21,830 nt of DNA from Gemmatimonadota bacterium (GTDB lineage: Bacteria; JBHIER01; G020348925): positions 4,994,448 through 5,016,277 of the forward strand of contig CP070758.1 of NCBI GenBank assembly GCA_020348925.1, written 5' to 3'. The notes under the pieces are model-generated. The model saw only the letters and a program-made list of their open reading frames with translations. It did not search any database and was not told the DNA's origin. Every line of letters starts with the position of its first letter. The first letter of the stretch is position 1. Both the position numbers and the translations under genes were made by a program. Shown piece by piece: positions 13,390-21,618 of the stretch.

Positions 13390-15630
13390 TTATCGTACGA
13401 TTGCCAGTTTTCCTATTCGGGGATCTATTCCTGGTGCAATGAGCATAACAACGTAAATACCGCTGCCAACTTTTTCGCCAGATTGATTCTCTGCGTTCCA
13501 AAAAATGAGATTGGGTGAATCAGGTTGAGGGTAAAGTTCAGCAATCATCTCTCCCGACACAGTATATATTCGTAACATTGGGTCATCAGGCAATTGGAAA
13601 AATGTGACTTTCGTGTGTCCTTGGGAAGGGAGAAAGGGATTCGGGAAAAAATTGATTTTTTCCTCCTCACCTTTTAGCTTAACGACGCCAGAGTCGTAAC
13701 GACTCAGACCAAGAGGCGTAGCCATCCAGACTTCACCTGTTTGTTCATTAACATCAATGTCATTTACAGTATTGTTTACTAGGCCACTATTTTCAGAATC
13801 ATAGTGAACTCGCAAATTTCCCGAACGGTCTAAAACGTATACGCCCTGATCCGATGTGCCTACCCATATATGCCCACGAGCATCCCTTGTAAGAGAGAGG
13901 ACACCGGTGTTTTGAATAACAGGATTTCTCTGAAACAGTTCGCCATCATATTCAAAAAGCCCCTCGTTCGTTCCAAACCAAATGGTATCTCCTTCCACGG
14001 ATTCAATGGAATTCACTGTGGAATTCGTAAAATTGTTTTCGGCATCAAACGTTTTCCATACATCATCCACTTTCTGAAAAGGTGTCCCCCCATGGTCGAA
14101 GAGACTGACACCATTCTGCTCCGCTCCAATCCAAATTTGTCCCTTATCCTCAATTGCCAAAGACAGAACGAACCAATCTACCAACCCATCGCTCGTAGTA
14201 AAAAACTCCCACAGACTGTCTTGAGGAGAATACACGACGACTCCAAAAAAGTAGTTTGAAAACCATAAATTTCCTTGATTATCTTCCTTAATGGCAGTGA
14301 CAACTTCGAAGTTGGGATCGTCAGGAATTCCATGAATCCCGCTGTTTGATGTATTATAGACAGTTAAATTATCATCCTCCTTATCCAATGTTCCTTTATC
14401 ATCGAGTACACTGACACCTTCCCCCCACGTTGCAAACCATTTCCTCCCCTGCGGATCGACCATAATATCCATAGTACCGTTTGCACTTTCAATCCCGTCC
14501 TCCTCATCAAAAACAGTCCAAAGCCCATCAGCAAACCTTGATATTTTTCCTGTGAATCGATCGCTTCTCACACTGCTCCACACAAAACCCATTTGATCAA
14601 CTATTACACTCAGAAAATTATTCTTCCATGGTCCCTCAGTCGAAAATTGAATCCAAGAAGATCCATCCAATTCTGCCAAACCCATTGCCCATATTCCGCA
14701 GAAGATAACACCATTATTGGTGCGGCTAACAACTCTGACATCCTGTGATGGGAGACTCTGTTGGGCTACGGCAATCCACTGATCATTCACCAGCTTGTAA
14801 ACACCGGCAGACGTACCGGCCCACAGAGTATCCGCGAGAACCCTCAGTGCATTAACATTATTTCCCTCTATGAGTCCTCCTTCAATCCATTGCTCTCCAT
14901 TAAAAAAACTTGCTCCTCTGTCCGTGCCAACCCATACATGAGAACCGCATATGGCTAAAGCGATAACCTTTGAACTCGGAAGACCATCATCAACCGTATA
15001 CGAAGTCCAACTCGAAGGATCTTTTAAATTCGAACTTTTCAAAGCCGACGAGACTCCGCCATCTGTTCCAACCCATACCGTGGTGCTATTCGTTGCAAAA
15101 GCATTAATGATATGGCTCGGCAGACCGTTTCGAGTATCGTAATTCTCCTTCCAAACGTAAGATGTGTCCCTTTCTTCCCAATCCCATCCCCACTGAAAGA
15201 AGGCAATACCCTCATCCGTTCCTACCCACAGGATAGGCCCGTCCAGCCAGAGTGTTCGAACGTGAAGGGCGACACCGTCAAATTCGGTATACGTTCTCCA
15301 TATTTCCGAGGGTCGCCTCCACTTACTGATACCCCCACCATCAGTACCCAACCAGACGTGTCCCTTACGATCGATAACAATCGACGTCACATTCACATGA
15401 ATTAATCCATCAACGTTTGTATAGGTATTTATGAAATCCTTCTTTTGCACATCAAATGTGACTAAGCCTCCTGATGTAGCTACCCATAGTGTATCACCCC
15501 GGCTCACAATATCATTGATATGATTAGTGTTTGTGTACGTCTTCCATGTTCCAATCTGGGAATATACCTCAACCCCTAATGAGTTCAATGATAATACGAA
15601 TAATACGAAAAAGAGGAACAATCGGTGCAA
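13390..15630 (-). CDS. Secreted double beta-propeller protein with sorting-like C-terminal domain (PorZ-like layout)
   Basis: 746 residues. Signal peptide about 1-24 (LFLFFVLFVLSLNSLGVEVYS). Fourteen regulator-propeller blade motifs of the LWVGTDGGV type follow, centred near residues 50, 94, 136, 187, 234, 271, 311 and then 351, 399, 457, 501, 552, 590, 636: two sets of seven, thus probably two seven-bladed propellers. Residues about 660-746 form a beta-sandwich domain (FFPNPF, VTFFQLP, LRIYTVSGE, FWNAENQSGEKVGSGIYVVML, GKLAIVR) like FCB C-terminal Por/FlgD-type domains. This order matches PorZ of Porphyromonas type IX secretion, which binds anionic LPS; orthology is inference. There is no kinase, Y_Y_Y domain or membrane anchor, so it is not a hybrid sensor. 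The start is TTG at 15630, supported by GAGGTG 7 nt upstream. It sits 20 bp after lnt and 15 bp before the glycan block. Confidence 0.85.
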   Translation of the reverse strand: MHRLFLFFVLFVLSLNSLGVEVYSQIGTWKTYTNTNHINDIVSRGDTLWVATSGGLVTFDVQKKDFINTYTNVDGLIHVNVTSIVIDRKGHVWLGTDGGGISKWRRPSEIWRTYTEFDGVALHVRTLWLDGPILWVGTDEGIAFFQWGWDWEERDTSYVWKENYDTRNGLPSHIINAFATNSTTVWVGTDGGVSSALKSSNLKDPSSWTSYTVDDGLPSSKVIALAICGSHVWVGTDRGASFFNGEQWIEGGLIEGNNVNALRVLADTLWAGTSAGVYKLVNDQWIAVAQQSLPSQDVRVVSRTNNGVIFCGIWAMGLAELDGSSWIQFSTEGPWKNNFLSVIVDQMGFVWSSVRSDRFTGKISRFADGLWTVFDEEDGIESANGTMDIMVDPQGRKWFATWGEGVSVLDDKGTLDKEDDNLTVYNTSNSGIHGIPDDPNFEVVTAIKEDNQGNLWFSNYFFGVVVYSPQDSLWEFFTTSDGLVDWFVLSLAIEDKGQIWIGAEQNGVSLFDHGGTPFQKVDDVWKTFDAENNFTNSTVNSIESVEGDTIWFGTNEGLFEYDGELFQRNPVIQNTGVLSLTRDARGHIWVGTSDQGVYVLDRSGNLRVHYDSENSGLVNNTVNDIDVNEQTGEVWMATPLGLSRYDSGVVKLKGEEEKINFFPNPFLPSQGHTKVTFFQLPDDPMLRIYTVSGEMIAELYPQPDSPNLIFWNAENQSGEKVGSGIYVVMLIAPGIDPRIGKLAIVR

Positions 15631-15637
15631 GTTCTGT

Positions 15638-15643
15638 CACCTC
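15638..15643 (-). promoter_or_regulatory. Shine-Dalgarno site for the TTG-started propeller gene
   Basis: GAGGTG, 7 nt before the TTG at 15630. The ATG at 15650 is out of frame, so TTG is the only start that keeps the full signal peptide. Confidence 0.65.
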
Positions 15644-15650
15644 GCTTCAT

Positions 15651-17174
15651 TCAAACAAAAACTTTTTGAGAAGATCGTTTTTTAATAAAGATCGAAAGTA
15701 GTAACCAACCCACACTAACAACCACACACACTTCGGAGAAAATATTGCCATATTTGGTGTAAAACGTTTCCTCCTTTTTAAAAACCACTCCTCCAGTCAC
15801 CATTTGTTCCGTAAATATTTCTGTCTCCTCACTCACACGTCCATAAGGATCAACAAACATTGATACACCGGTGTTGGCACATCGAGCTATTCCAATGCGA
15901 TTCTCTACAGCACGAAAGACTGCAATCCGAGCGTGCTGATATGGAGAGGACGTCTTTCCAAACCAAGCATCATTAGTGATATTCACTAAAAATTGAGCTC
16001 CTTGGTTTACAAACTCCCGTACAAGTTCAGGGAAAATGGACTCAAAGCAAATGAGAACAGCAAATTTCCCTTGAGGAAGTTGGAAGAGAGTGTACTCAAT
16101 CCCAGGAGTAAAGTCCGATTGACCGAAATGCATTTCTCTTAAAAAAGGAAGAAATTCCACAAAAGGTGTATGTTCGCTAAACGGAACAAGATGCATTTTC
16201 GCATACTCTTGAAAACCTGCCTGATTCGGATTGAATAGAAAAGCAGAATTATGAAAGACATAATCCCGATTGGGATCAAACGTATAGTGCGGAACACCGG
16301 TAAGGATAGGAACATTGAGAGTATCTGTTAGTTTCTGAATAACATCTCGAAATTCTTTCTCGTAGGCCAAATGGAAAGGGATCGCTGTTTCGGGCCACAC
16401 AACAAGCTCTGTTTTTGTCTCAAAATTTTCCTTGGTCATTTGAATGTATACATTGAAGTTATGTTGCCGATACCGTTCATCCCATTTCACTTTTGGATCA
16501 ATATTACCTTGTACAGCGGCAACTTGTAAATCAGCATCCGGAAGTTCTCTCGATAAAATACTACGACCATACCAATAAGATAAAGCAAGAATCACCGTAA
16601 GTACCATCAATATAACAAATGAGGCTTTCCATTTCAAACCCTTTTTAATCAAGATGTAAAACGTAACGTTGAGAGTAACCACCCAAAAGGAGACTCCATA
16701 GGCGCTTGTGATTGAACTCATCTGGATAAATGAGAGATAATAAGATTGGCTGTAGGCAAGAGATGTCCAGGGAAAGGCAAGAACTCCCAGTGATCGAAGG
16801 TATTCAATAGCCGTCCAGAGAAAGGGAACAGAGAGAAGAGCATAATTTCCAAATTTTTTTCGCAAAATGCGAAAAAAGAAGGTGAAAACCACAAAATATA
16901 ATGACAAAATGAGAACAACGGCAAGAGTCGCAGAGACAATAATCAATAATCCCGGTTCTGTGTCCCACGCGATCCAATAGATCGTACCAAGATTGAAGAA
17001 AAATCCGGTCAGATACCCATATTTTAGTGCTGTAGTCGTCGGTATTTCTTGATCAATTAAAAAGAGGAGAGGGACCAACCCTACCCATGCCAGATACCCC
17101 AACTTTAAAGGAGGAAATGAAAGGGCCAGCAGAAACCCAGAGCTTAAGCTGAGAAGAAAAAAACGCCGATCCAT
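15651..17174 (-). CDS. lnt: Apolipoprotein N-acyltransferase
   Basis: 507 residues from the ATG at 17174, the normal Lnt length (about 510). It adds the third acyl chain to the N-terminal cysteine of lipoproteins on the periplasmic side of the inner membrane. Residues 4-40, 51-70, 75-104, 112-125 and 183-203 hold membrane helices (LALSFPPLKLGYLAWVGLVPLL is the typical start), then the nitrilase domain (about 215-470) and a last helix at about 480-497. The catalytic triad is E262 (VVWPETAIPF), K327 (AKMHLVPFSEHTPF) and C376 (VLICFESIFPELVREF). The open frame extends to 17312, but the extra 46 residues are not Lnt-like and would overlap the preceding gene by 77 bp. The ribosome binding site is weak. 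It lies 61 bp after the L,D-transpeptidase-like gene and 20 bp before the propeller gene. Confidence 0.96.
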   Translation of the reverse strand: MDRRFFLLSLSSGFLLALSFPPLKLGYLAWVGLVPLLFLIDQEIPTTTALKYGYLTGFFFNLGTIYWIAWDTEPGLLIIVSATLAVVLILSLYFVVFTFFFRILRKKFGNYALLSVPFLWTAIEYLRSLGVLAFPWTSLAYSQSYYLSFIQMSSITSAYGVSFWVVTLNVTFYILIKKGLKWKASFVILMVLTVILALSYWYGRSILSRELPDADLQVAAVQGNIDPKVKWDERYRQHNFNVYIQMTKENFETKTELVVWPETAIPFHLAYEKEFRDVIQKLTDTLNVPILTGVPHYTFDPNRDYVFHNSAFLFNPNQAGFQEYAKMHLVPFSEHTPFVEFLPFLREMHFGQSDFTPGIEYTLFQLPQGKFAVLICFESIFPELVREFVNQGAQFLVNITNDAWFGKTSSPYQHARIAVFRAVENRIGIARCANTGVSMFVDPYGRVSEETEIFTEQMVTGGVVFKKEETFYTKYGNIFSEVCVVVSVGWLLLSIFIKKRSSQKVFV

Positions 17175-17235
17175 TGCTTGTTGTGGCCCACCAAGATAAG
17201 GGACATCAAATAAATCAAAGGAATCATAATTGCTA

Positions 17236-17796
17236 TCATTGAACAACGACTTCCGTTCCCAAATCAACAAGATCGAAAAGCTCAATGATATCCATATTGT
17301 ACATGCGCACACATCCTATTGTAATATGTTTTCCAATGGAACTTTCGACATTTGTCCCTTGAATACCACACCCTCGATATTTACCAGTGGTATAATCAGC
17401 TAATCCTATCCATCGAGCCCCATAGGAATTTCTCGGATCATTTGGCGGGATCACTTTCCCGCTTCTCCATACCATAATTGGGTCCTTAACTTTATTGACT
17501 ATTCTATAGCGTCCTGCAGGTGTCGCCTTTCCCATACCATCATTTCCTACTGCTACAAGATATGATCTTGTAAGCTTCTTATCTCTATCTAAATTGAGCT
17601 GTGCTTTATTCCTAACAATAATAATCTTGAAGATGCCTGAAGTTGGTTTGTTTACACCGTTACGGTCCTTGTCCAACATCATTCCAGAGACATATTTAGC
17701 AAAAACCAAAACGAAAACGGAGAGAAAACAGATCGACACGAACTTCAAAAAAAATGTTCTAGGTATTCTGCTTTGAGTATTTTTTTGAAAAATCAT
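17236..17796 (-). CDS. L,D-transpeptidase (YkuD)-family protein with altered active-site motif
   Basis: 186 residues. One N-terminal membrane anchor or uncleaved signal (about 13-37), then a YkuD domain (56-186): IIIVRNKAQLNL, YLVAVGNDGMGKATPAGRYRI, IPPNDPRNSYGARWIGL, and the signature region 142-165. The family motif is IHGT...SHGC; here it reads GIQGTN and TIGCVRM, so the catalytic cysteine C162 is kept but Q146 replaces the usual histidine and I160 replaces the motif histidine. H157 lies close by. Canonical members make or cleave 3-3 peptidoglycan cross-links or attach proteins to the wall in the periplasm. Either activity is changed here or this is a variant subfamily. It follows apgM by 36 bp without a terminator, and has no visible ribosome binding site. 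Position next to lnt fits envelope assembly. Confidence 0.88.
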   Translation of the reverse strand: MIFQKNTQSRIPRTFFLKFVSICFLSVFVLVFAKYVSGMMLDKDRNGVNKPTSGIFKIIIVRNKAQLNLDRDKKLTRSYLVAVGNDGMGKATPAGRYRIVNKVKDPIMVWRSGKVIPPNDPRNSYGARWIGLADYTTGKYRGCGIQGTNVESSIGKHITIGCVRMYNMDIIELFDLVDLGTEVVVQ

Positions 17797-17832
17797 AGTT
17801 CAATACGCATAATTAAATATTTTTATTACTAA

Positions 17833-19053
17833 TCAGGCCCCATATTTTTGGAGTTTCAAAGCATTTGCCATAGCTAAGGGCATTACGTGCAAAGCTGGAA
17901 ATCTTCCAAGACTCCCATGAGCACATTCTCTCTCAGAAAATTGCATCACAGAATCAGGGCGGCAATACTTCGAATGAAGCATAAACGGTACAGGATGCCA
18001 ACTATGTGCTTTTAATAAAGCAGGAGTAGAATGGTCACCTGTTATTATCAGTACATCTGGTTCTACTTCGATCAAATCGGGTAGATTTCTATCCACTTCC
18101 TCAATTGCCTGAACTTTCCTTTGGAAATCACCATCCTCTCCGGCTGCATCCGTTTTCTTAAAATGCACGAAGAAAAACGAATGCTCCTCGAGATTTTGTC
18201 TCAATGTAATCAATTCATCGTTAAATGTCTCTCCAGTGTTCAGAACATCCATGCCTACCAAACGGGCAACACCCCTGTACATAGGATAAACTGCAATAGC
18301 TGCTGCCTCAAGCTTATATCGTTCTTGCATTGAAGGTAAGGGTTTATATTGATCAAAACCTCTCAATAGAATGAAATTAACCGATTCTTGATCTCTCAGG
18401 ATCCCCTCAGCTTGCTCAATAAATTCATTTACTACTGTGGCTGTTCTTTGAGTTTCGGGATTCCGCTCTTCCTCAGCAATCGGAACTACTTTTTTCGGGG
18501 GAAGCCCAACTCGTTGTGGATCTGAATCAAGTAATTTTCCCGATAACCCCTCACCTCGAAAAATGGCTACTGCACGATGTTCTTTAACGGGTCGGATAAA
18601 AAACTGAACCTTCTGCAATTCGACATTTTGAAGCAGTTGACATAACTCATTATTCGTTGAAGTGGAAATACGTCCTGCTCTCCGATCTGAAATAATTCCT
18701 TTCTCATCGATTGAGGCAAAATTAATCCGAACGGCGACATCAGAATGTTGAAGTTCAAAGCCAATCCCTAATGCTGCCAGAACACCTCGCCCGACACTAT
18801 ATTTAAAGGGATCATATCCGAAAAGAGCAAGGTGTGCGGGTCCGCTTCCTGGTGTTATACCAGGAGCCAAAGGATCCATCATACCGCAGATCGATCGCTG
18901 TGCAAAAGCATCGAGGTGGGGTGTCTTGGCTGTTTCCAATTCAGTCGGACCATTAGATGATAATGGAACTCCACCTAATCCATCGATAACGAGCAGAACA
19001 ATCTTCGACGGGCTTGTTACAGCCAGATCAGTTAAAACATTACTATGTATCAT
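17833..19053 (-). CDS. apgM: 2,3-bisphosphoglycerate-independent phosphoglycerate mutase, ApgM type
   Basis: 406 residues from the ATG at 19053. It interconverts 3- and 2-phosphoglycerate in glycolysis in the cytoplasm. It belongs to the alkaline-phosphatase superfamily: metal ligand D24 in LLVIDGLGG, nucleophile S70 in GITPGSGPAHLALFGYDP, VGRGVLAALG (about 86-95), and C-terminal metal ligands in ITGDHSTP and SWHPVPF. Serine in GSGP rather than GSD matches bacterial ApgM as I recall it. The open frame continues to an ATG at 19203 that overlaps the purM stop, but the added 50 residues are low-complexity, are interrupted by a terminator hairpin at DNA level, and lack a Shine-Dalgarno site. GGTGGAG at 19068-19062, 8 nt before the ATG at 19053, fixes the start. 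It probably begins the transcript that runs into the envelope genes. Confidence 0.94.
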   Translation of the reverse strand: MIHSNVLTDLAVTSPSKIVLLVIDGLGGVPLSSNGPTELETAKTPHLDAFAQRSICGMMDPLAPGITPGSGPAHLALFGYDPFKYSVGRGVLAALGIGFELQHSDVAVRINFASIDEKGIISDRRAGRISTSTNNELCQLLQNVELQKVQFFIRPVKEHRAVAIFRGEGLSGKLLDSDPQRVGLPPKKVVPIAEEERNPETQRTATVVNEFIEQAEGILRDQESVNFILLRGFDQYKPLPSMQERYKLEAAAIAVYPMYRGVARLVGMDVLNTGETFNDELITLRQNLEEHSFFFVHFKKTDAAGEDGDFQRKVQAIEEVDRNLPDLIEVEPDVLIITGDHSTPALLKAHSWHPVPFMLHSKYCRPDSVMQFSERECAHGSLGRFPALHVMPLAMANALKLQKYGA

Positions 19054-19061
19054 AACATGAA

Positions 19062-19068
19062 CTCCACC
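19062..19068 (-). promoter_or_regulatory. Shine-Dalgarno site that decides the apgM start
   Basis: GGTGGAG on the minus strand, 8 nt before the ATG at 19053. The longer start at 19203 has none. Confidence 0.75.
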
Positions 19069-19079
19069 CAAAATTAGAA

Positions 19080-19140
19080 AAATACAACTATTGTTAATAA
19101 TTAAATTATTACGAAAATAAAAAAATAGCAACGGAAATCG
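19080..19140 (-). promoter_or_regulatory. A+T-rich putative promoter region of the apgM operon
   Basis: The stretch between the purM terminator and apgM is very A+T-rich. On the minus strand TTGCTA and TAATTT are separated by 17 bp, a weak sigma70 match. A promoter is expected here because a terminator lies directly upstream, but the exact boxes are uncertain. Confidence 0.35.
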
Positions 19141-19143
19141 AAG

Positions 19144-19173
19144 AAAAAAGCCACCTGGAAAAAACCAAGTGGC
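19144..19173 (-). terminator. Rho-independent terminator after purM
   Basis: On the minus strand GCCACTTGG (19173-19165), a TTTTTT loop, CCAGGTGGC (19158-19150; nine pairs with one G-U), then TTTTTT (19149-19144). The T-run is on the minus strand only, so it acts on purM transcripts. It lies 27 bp past the purM stop codon. Confidence 0.88.
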
Positions 19174-19199
19174 AAAAGTTTTGCACTTCGACATCTGTA

Positions 19200-20237
19200 T
19201 CATATGTTTAAGAACAAAACTTTTTGAGAACCTTCAACAACCTCTCCAATATGATATGTTTTTTCGCCATACTTTTTAAAACATCGGGTAACATTTTCAA
19301 GATCTTCTGGAGAAACAACAACAACCATCCCTATGCCCATATTAAAAGTCCTGTACATTTCATGATCTTCAACCTTTCCCAACGAACGCACAAGCTGAAA
19401 TATATGAGGTACTTCCCAAGAGGAGAGATCTATCTGAACAGAGCATTGTTGTGGCAAAACACGCGGAATATTGTCAGAAAAACCGCCTCCAGTAATATGG
19501 ATAATTCCTTTAATATCAAATTCCTTTGAAATCTTAAGAATTGAAGATGCATAACATTTATGCGTTCTTAAAAGTTCCTCTCCTACAGTGATTCCCAGTT
19601 CCTCAATATAAGTATCTACTGAATATCCAGCTATATCAAAGAGAATTTTTCGCACCAGTGAATATCCATTCGTATGGAGACCATTGGATGCCAATCCAAG
19701 AATCTGATCTCCAATCCGAATCCGAGATCCGTCGATAATGTGATCTTGGTCCACAATACCAACCATAGTCCCAGCAAGGTCATATTCTCCAGTGTTGTAA
19801 AACTCGGGCATCTCTGCAGTTTCCCCTCCTATCAATACACATCCTATCTCTCGGCATCCTTGAGCCAACCCCTTCACTACTGAAACCAAAATCTCCGGTT
19901 CCAGTTTCGCTGTGGCAAAATAATCGAGGAAAAAGAGGGATTGCGCTCCTTGCACGACGATATCGTTTGCACAATGGGAGACGAGATCAATCCCCACGGT
20001 ATCGTGTTTCCGAGTCAAAAATGCAATCTTTAGTTTTGTCCCTACTCCATCGATGCTTGACACCAGCACGGGTTTTTGAAATTCATTAAGATCTAAAGAA
20101 AAAAGGCCACCAAATCCCCCTGCTTCGCCCAACACACCTTTACAGTATGTCGACCGAATAAGCTCTTTGACCTTTATCATCGACTTTGTTGCTGTATTGA
20201 TGTCTACACCGGCATCTTTATATGTTATATTTGCCAT
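19200..20237 (-). CDS. purM: Phosphoribosylformylglycinamidine cyclo-ligase (AIR synthase)
   Basis: 345 residues, the typical PurM length. It closes the imidazole ring of 5-aminoimidazole ribotide from FGAM with ATP, step five of purine synthesis, in the cytoplasm. Motifs in order: GEAGGFGGLF (37-46), SSIDGVGTKLK (60-70), GIDLVSHCANDIVVQGAQ (82-99), GGETAEMP (137-144), LGLASNGLHTNGYSLVR (180-196), GGGFSDNIPR (250-259), and FNMGIGMVVVV (298-308). The ATG at 20237 follows a run AAAAGGGAAA that provides a short Shine-Dalgarno. It is 8 bp after the HD-GYP gene and ends at a strong terminator. No other pur genes are in the window, so purine genes are probably scattered. Confidence 0.97.
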   Translation of the reverse strand: MANITYKDAGVDINTATKSMIKVKELIRSTYCKGVLGEAGGFGGLFSLDLNEFQKPVLVSSIDGVGTKLKIAFLTRKHDTVGIDLVSHCANDIVVQGAQSLFFLDYFATAKLEPEILVSVVKGLAQGCREIGCVLIGGETAEMPEFYNTGEYDLAGTMVGIVDQDHIIDGSRIRIGDQILGLASNGLHTNGYSLVRKILFDIAGYSVDTYIEELGITVGEELLRTHKCYASSILKISKEFDIKGIIHITGGGFSDNIPRVLPQQCSVQIDLSSWEVPHIFQLVRSLGKVEDHEMYRTFNMGIGMVVVVSPEDLENVTRCFKKYGEKTYHIGEVVEGSQKVLFLNI

Positions 20238-20245
20238 TTTCCCTT

Positions 20246-21559
20246 TTACACCACATTTGTTTCGAAATATTTTTGCGTTCCCGCCGGGAACAATTCTTTT
20301 GTTACATTAATTTCACCTTTTGAAATAAGTTCTTTTAAAGCTTCCACTACACTAGGATCATATTGATCTCCAGAATCCTTTTCCAGTTGCTCAAGTGTCT
20401 GCTCAATCGTCATAGCTGGACGATAGGCCCTTTCTGAAGTCATGGCGTCAAAGGAATCAGCCACTTTAATTATGCGAGCACCAAGCGGTATATCATCAGC
20501 CGTTTTACCAAGAGGATAACCACCACCGTCTAATCGTTCGTGATGCAATTCAACGTATGGCGTGGCTTTCTTGAGAAACTTCAAGTTTCTCAAAATCTCT
20601 GCACCAATTGCCGGGTGTTTCTTAATTTCCGCCCATTCACGCAAATTCAAAGGACCTGGTTTTTGAACAATCTTATAATCAATACCTATTTTACCAATGT
20701 CATGCAACTGACCCGCATATCGAATTGTCTCAACTTCTCTATCAGGCAACCTTAATTGTCGGGCAATCTTCTCTGCAAACTTCGAGACACGTTCAGAGTG
20801 GCCGTAAGTATATTGATCACTTGCATCTTGAGCAGAACAGAGAGCAGCAATTGCAGCCAGATGTTCTTCCTGTAATTCCGTATATGATTTGAGAGAGTAA
20901 TGAAAAAAAAGAAGCGGAAGAAAACAATAAAAAACAGCCCATATTCCAATTTTTATCTGGATGAAAGCCATTAACAAACCAAGCGGTGCAACAAGAGCAA
21001 TGTTACTAAAAATTGTCCAGCGGAAATGGGAACGCCATATTCTAAGAGGAGGAATTTTTTTTTGAAGTCCAATAGCAATACTGACAGAAAACGAATTTAT
21101 AACAAAATAAACTATTACACACAAAACTAAGGGCAACAGTATTTGTCTAATGATGTCAAAACTCTCTGGTAAACTAGGTAGTAGACGAACGCCACCGACA
21201 GCATAATAAATTGTTCCAGCCCCTCCAAAGGCGAGAACAACCTGAGCGCCATTAAATCCCGATTTATAGAATGGTACCTTTCTAATGATCCCATCACAAA
21301 AAACTGCACTTAAGATACCAAACCAGGAAGTCACACCAGGACCAAATAAAAGGATGGTAGCTAGAAAAATTGCAGAATCTATACTCAAAACGGCTTCAAT
21401 TTGAGGTACCCTCACAGGGATAAGTTCGGCTAATATTAGGATAACTGCCCATAACAATATCAATCCCCATTGGGAAATATCCAAATTAAAAGATAAAAAA
21501 ATAAGAACTCCCAAGCCTAGCAGGATCACAAATATGACATAGATTCTAAGCAAGGTCAC
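20246..21559 (-). CDS. Membrane-bound HD-GYP c-di-GMP phosphodiesterase
   Basis: 437 residues. The first ~222 residues hold several membrane helices (about 5-24, 31-48, 60-95, 105-122, 138-165, 182-220) in an unassigned membrane sensor region. The HD-GYP domain spans about 233-425: HSERVSKFAEKIA with H254, the HD pair H286-D287 in LHDIGKIG, H315 (KKHPAIGAEIL), HHERLDGGGYP (339-349) with the intact GYP, and ARIIKVADSFDAMTSERAYR with D368. The metal ligands and GYP are all present, so active c-di-GMP hydrolysis is expected at the inner face of the membrane. Start is GTG at 21559 with only a weak ribosome binding site (GGAT). It runs into purM with an 8-bp gap; the pairing is likely transcriptional convenience. 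A 24-codon open frame lies 59 bp upstream. Confidence 0.93.
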   Translation of the reverse strand: MTLLRIYVIFVILLGLGVLIFLSFNLDISQWGLILLWAVILILAELIPVRVPQIEAVLSIDSAIFLATILLFGPGVTSWFGILSAVFCDGIIRKVPFYKSGFNGAQVVLAFGGAGTIYYAVGGVRLLPSLPESFDIIRQILLPLVLCVIVYFVINSFSVSIAIGLQKKIPPLRIWRSHFRWTIFSNIALVAPLGLLMAFIQIKIGIWAVFYCFLPLLFFHYSLKSYTELQEEHLAAIAALCSAQDASDQYTYGHSERVSKFAEKIARQLRLPDREVETIRYAGQLHDIGKIGIDYKIVQKPGPLNLREWAEIKKHPAIGAEILRNLKFLKKATPYVELHHERLDGGGYPLGKTADDIPLGARIIKVADSFDAMTSERAYRPAMTIEQTLEQLEKDSGDQYDPSVVEALKELISKGEINVTKELFPAGTQKYFETNVV

Positions 21560-21618
21560 AAGGTTTATCCAGTTTATATAAATGAATTAAAAAAGACCGA
21601 CATCAATAACAATTAAGT

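Noticed and set aside
13390-15630. Hybrid two-component sensor of the SusR type, suggested by the propeller repeats
   Set aside because: No Y_Y_Y domain, membrane helix, kinase or DNA-binding domain follows the propellers; the C-terminus is an extracellular sorting-like domain.
17175-17312. Extended Lnt N-terminus of 46 residues
   Set aside because: It overlaps the L,D-transpeptidase-like gene by 77 bp and is unlike Lnt; the protein from 17174 begins with the first Lnt helix and has the normal length.
19070-19085. Bacteroidota-type -7 box TAATTTTG upstream of apgM
   Set aside because: It would place the transcription start inside the ribosome binding site, and no TTTG box is at the required distance.
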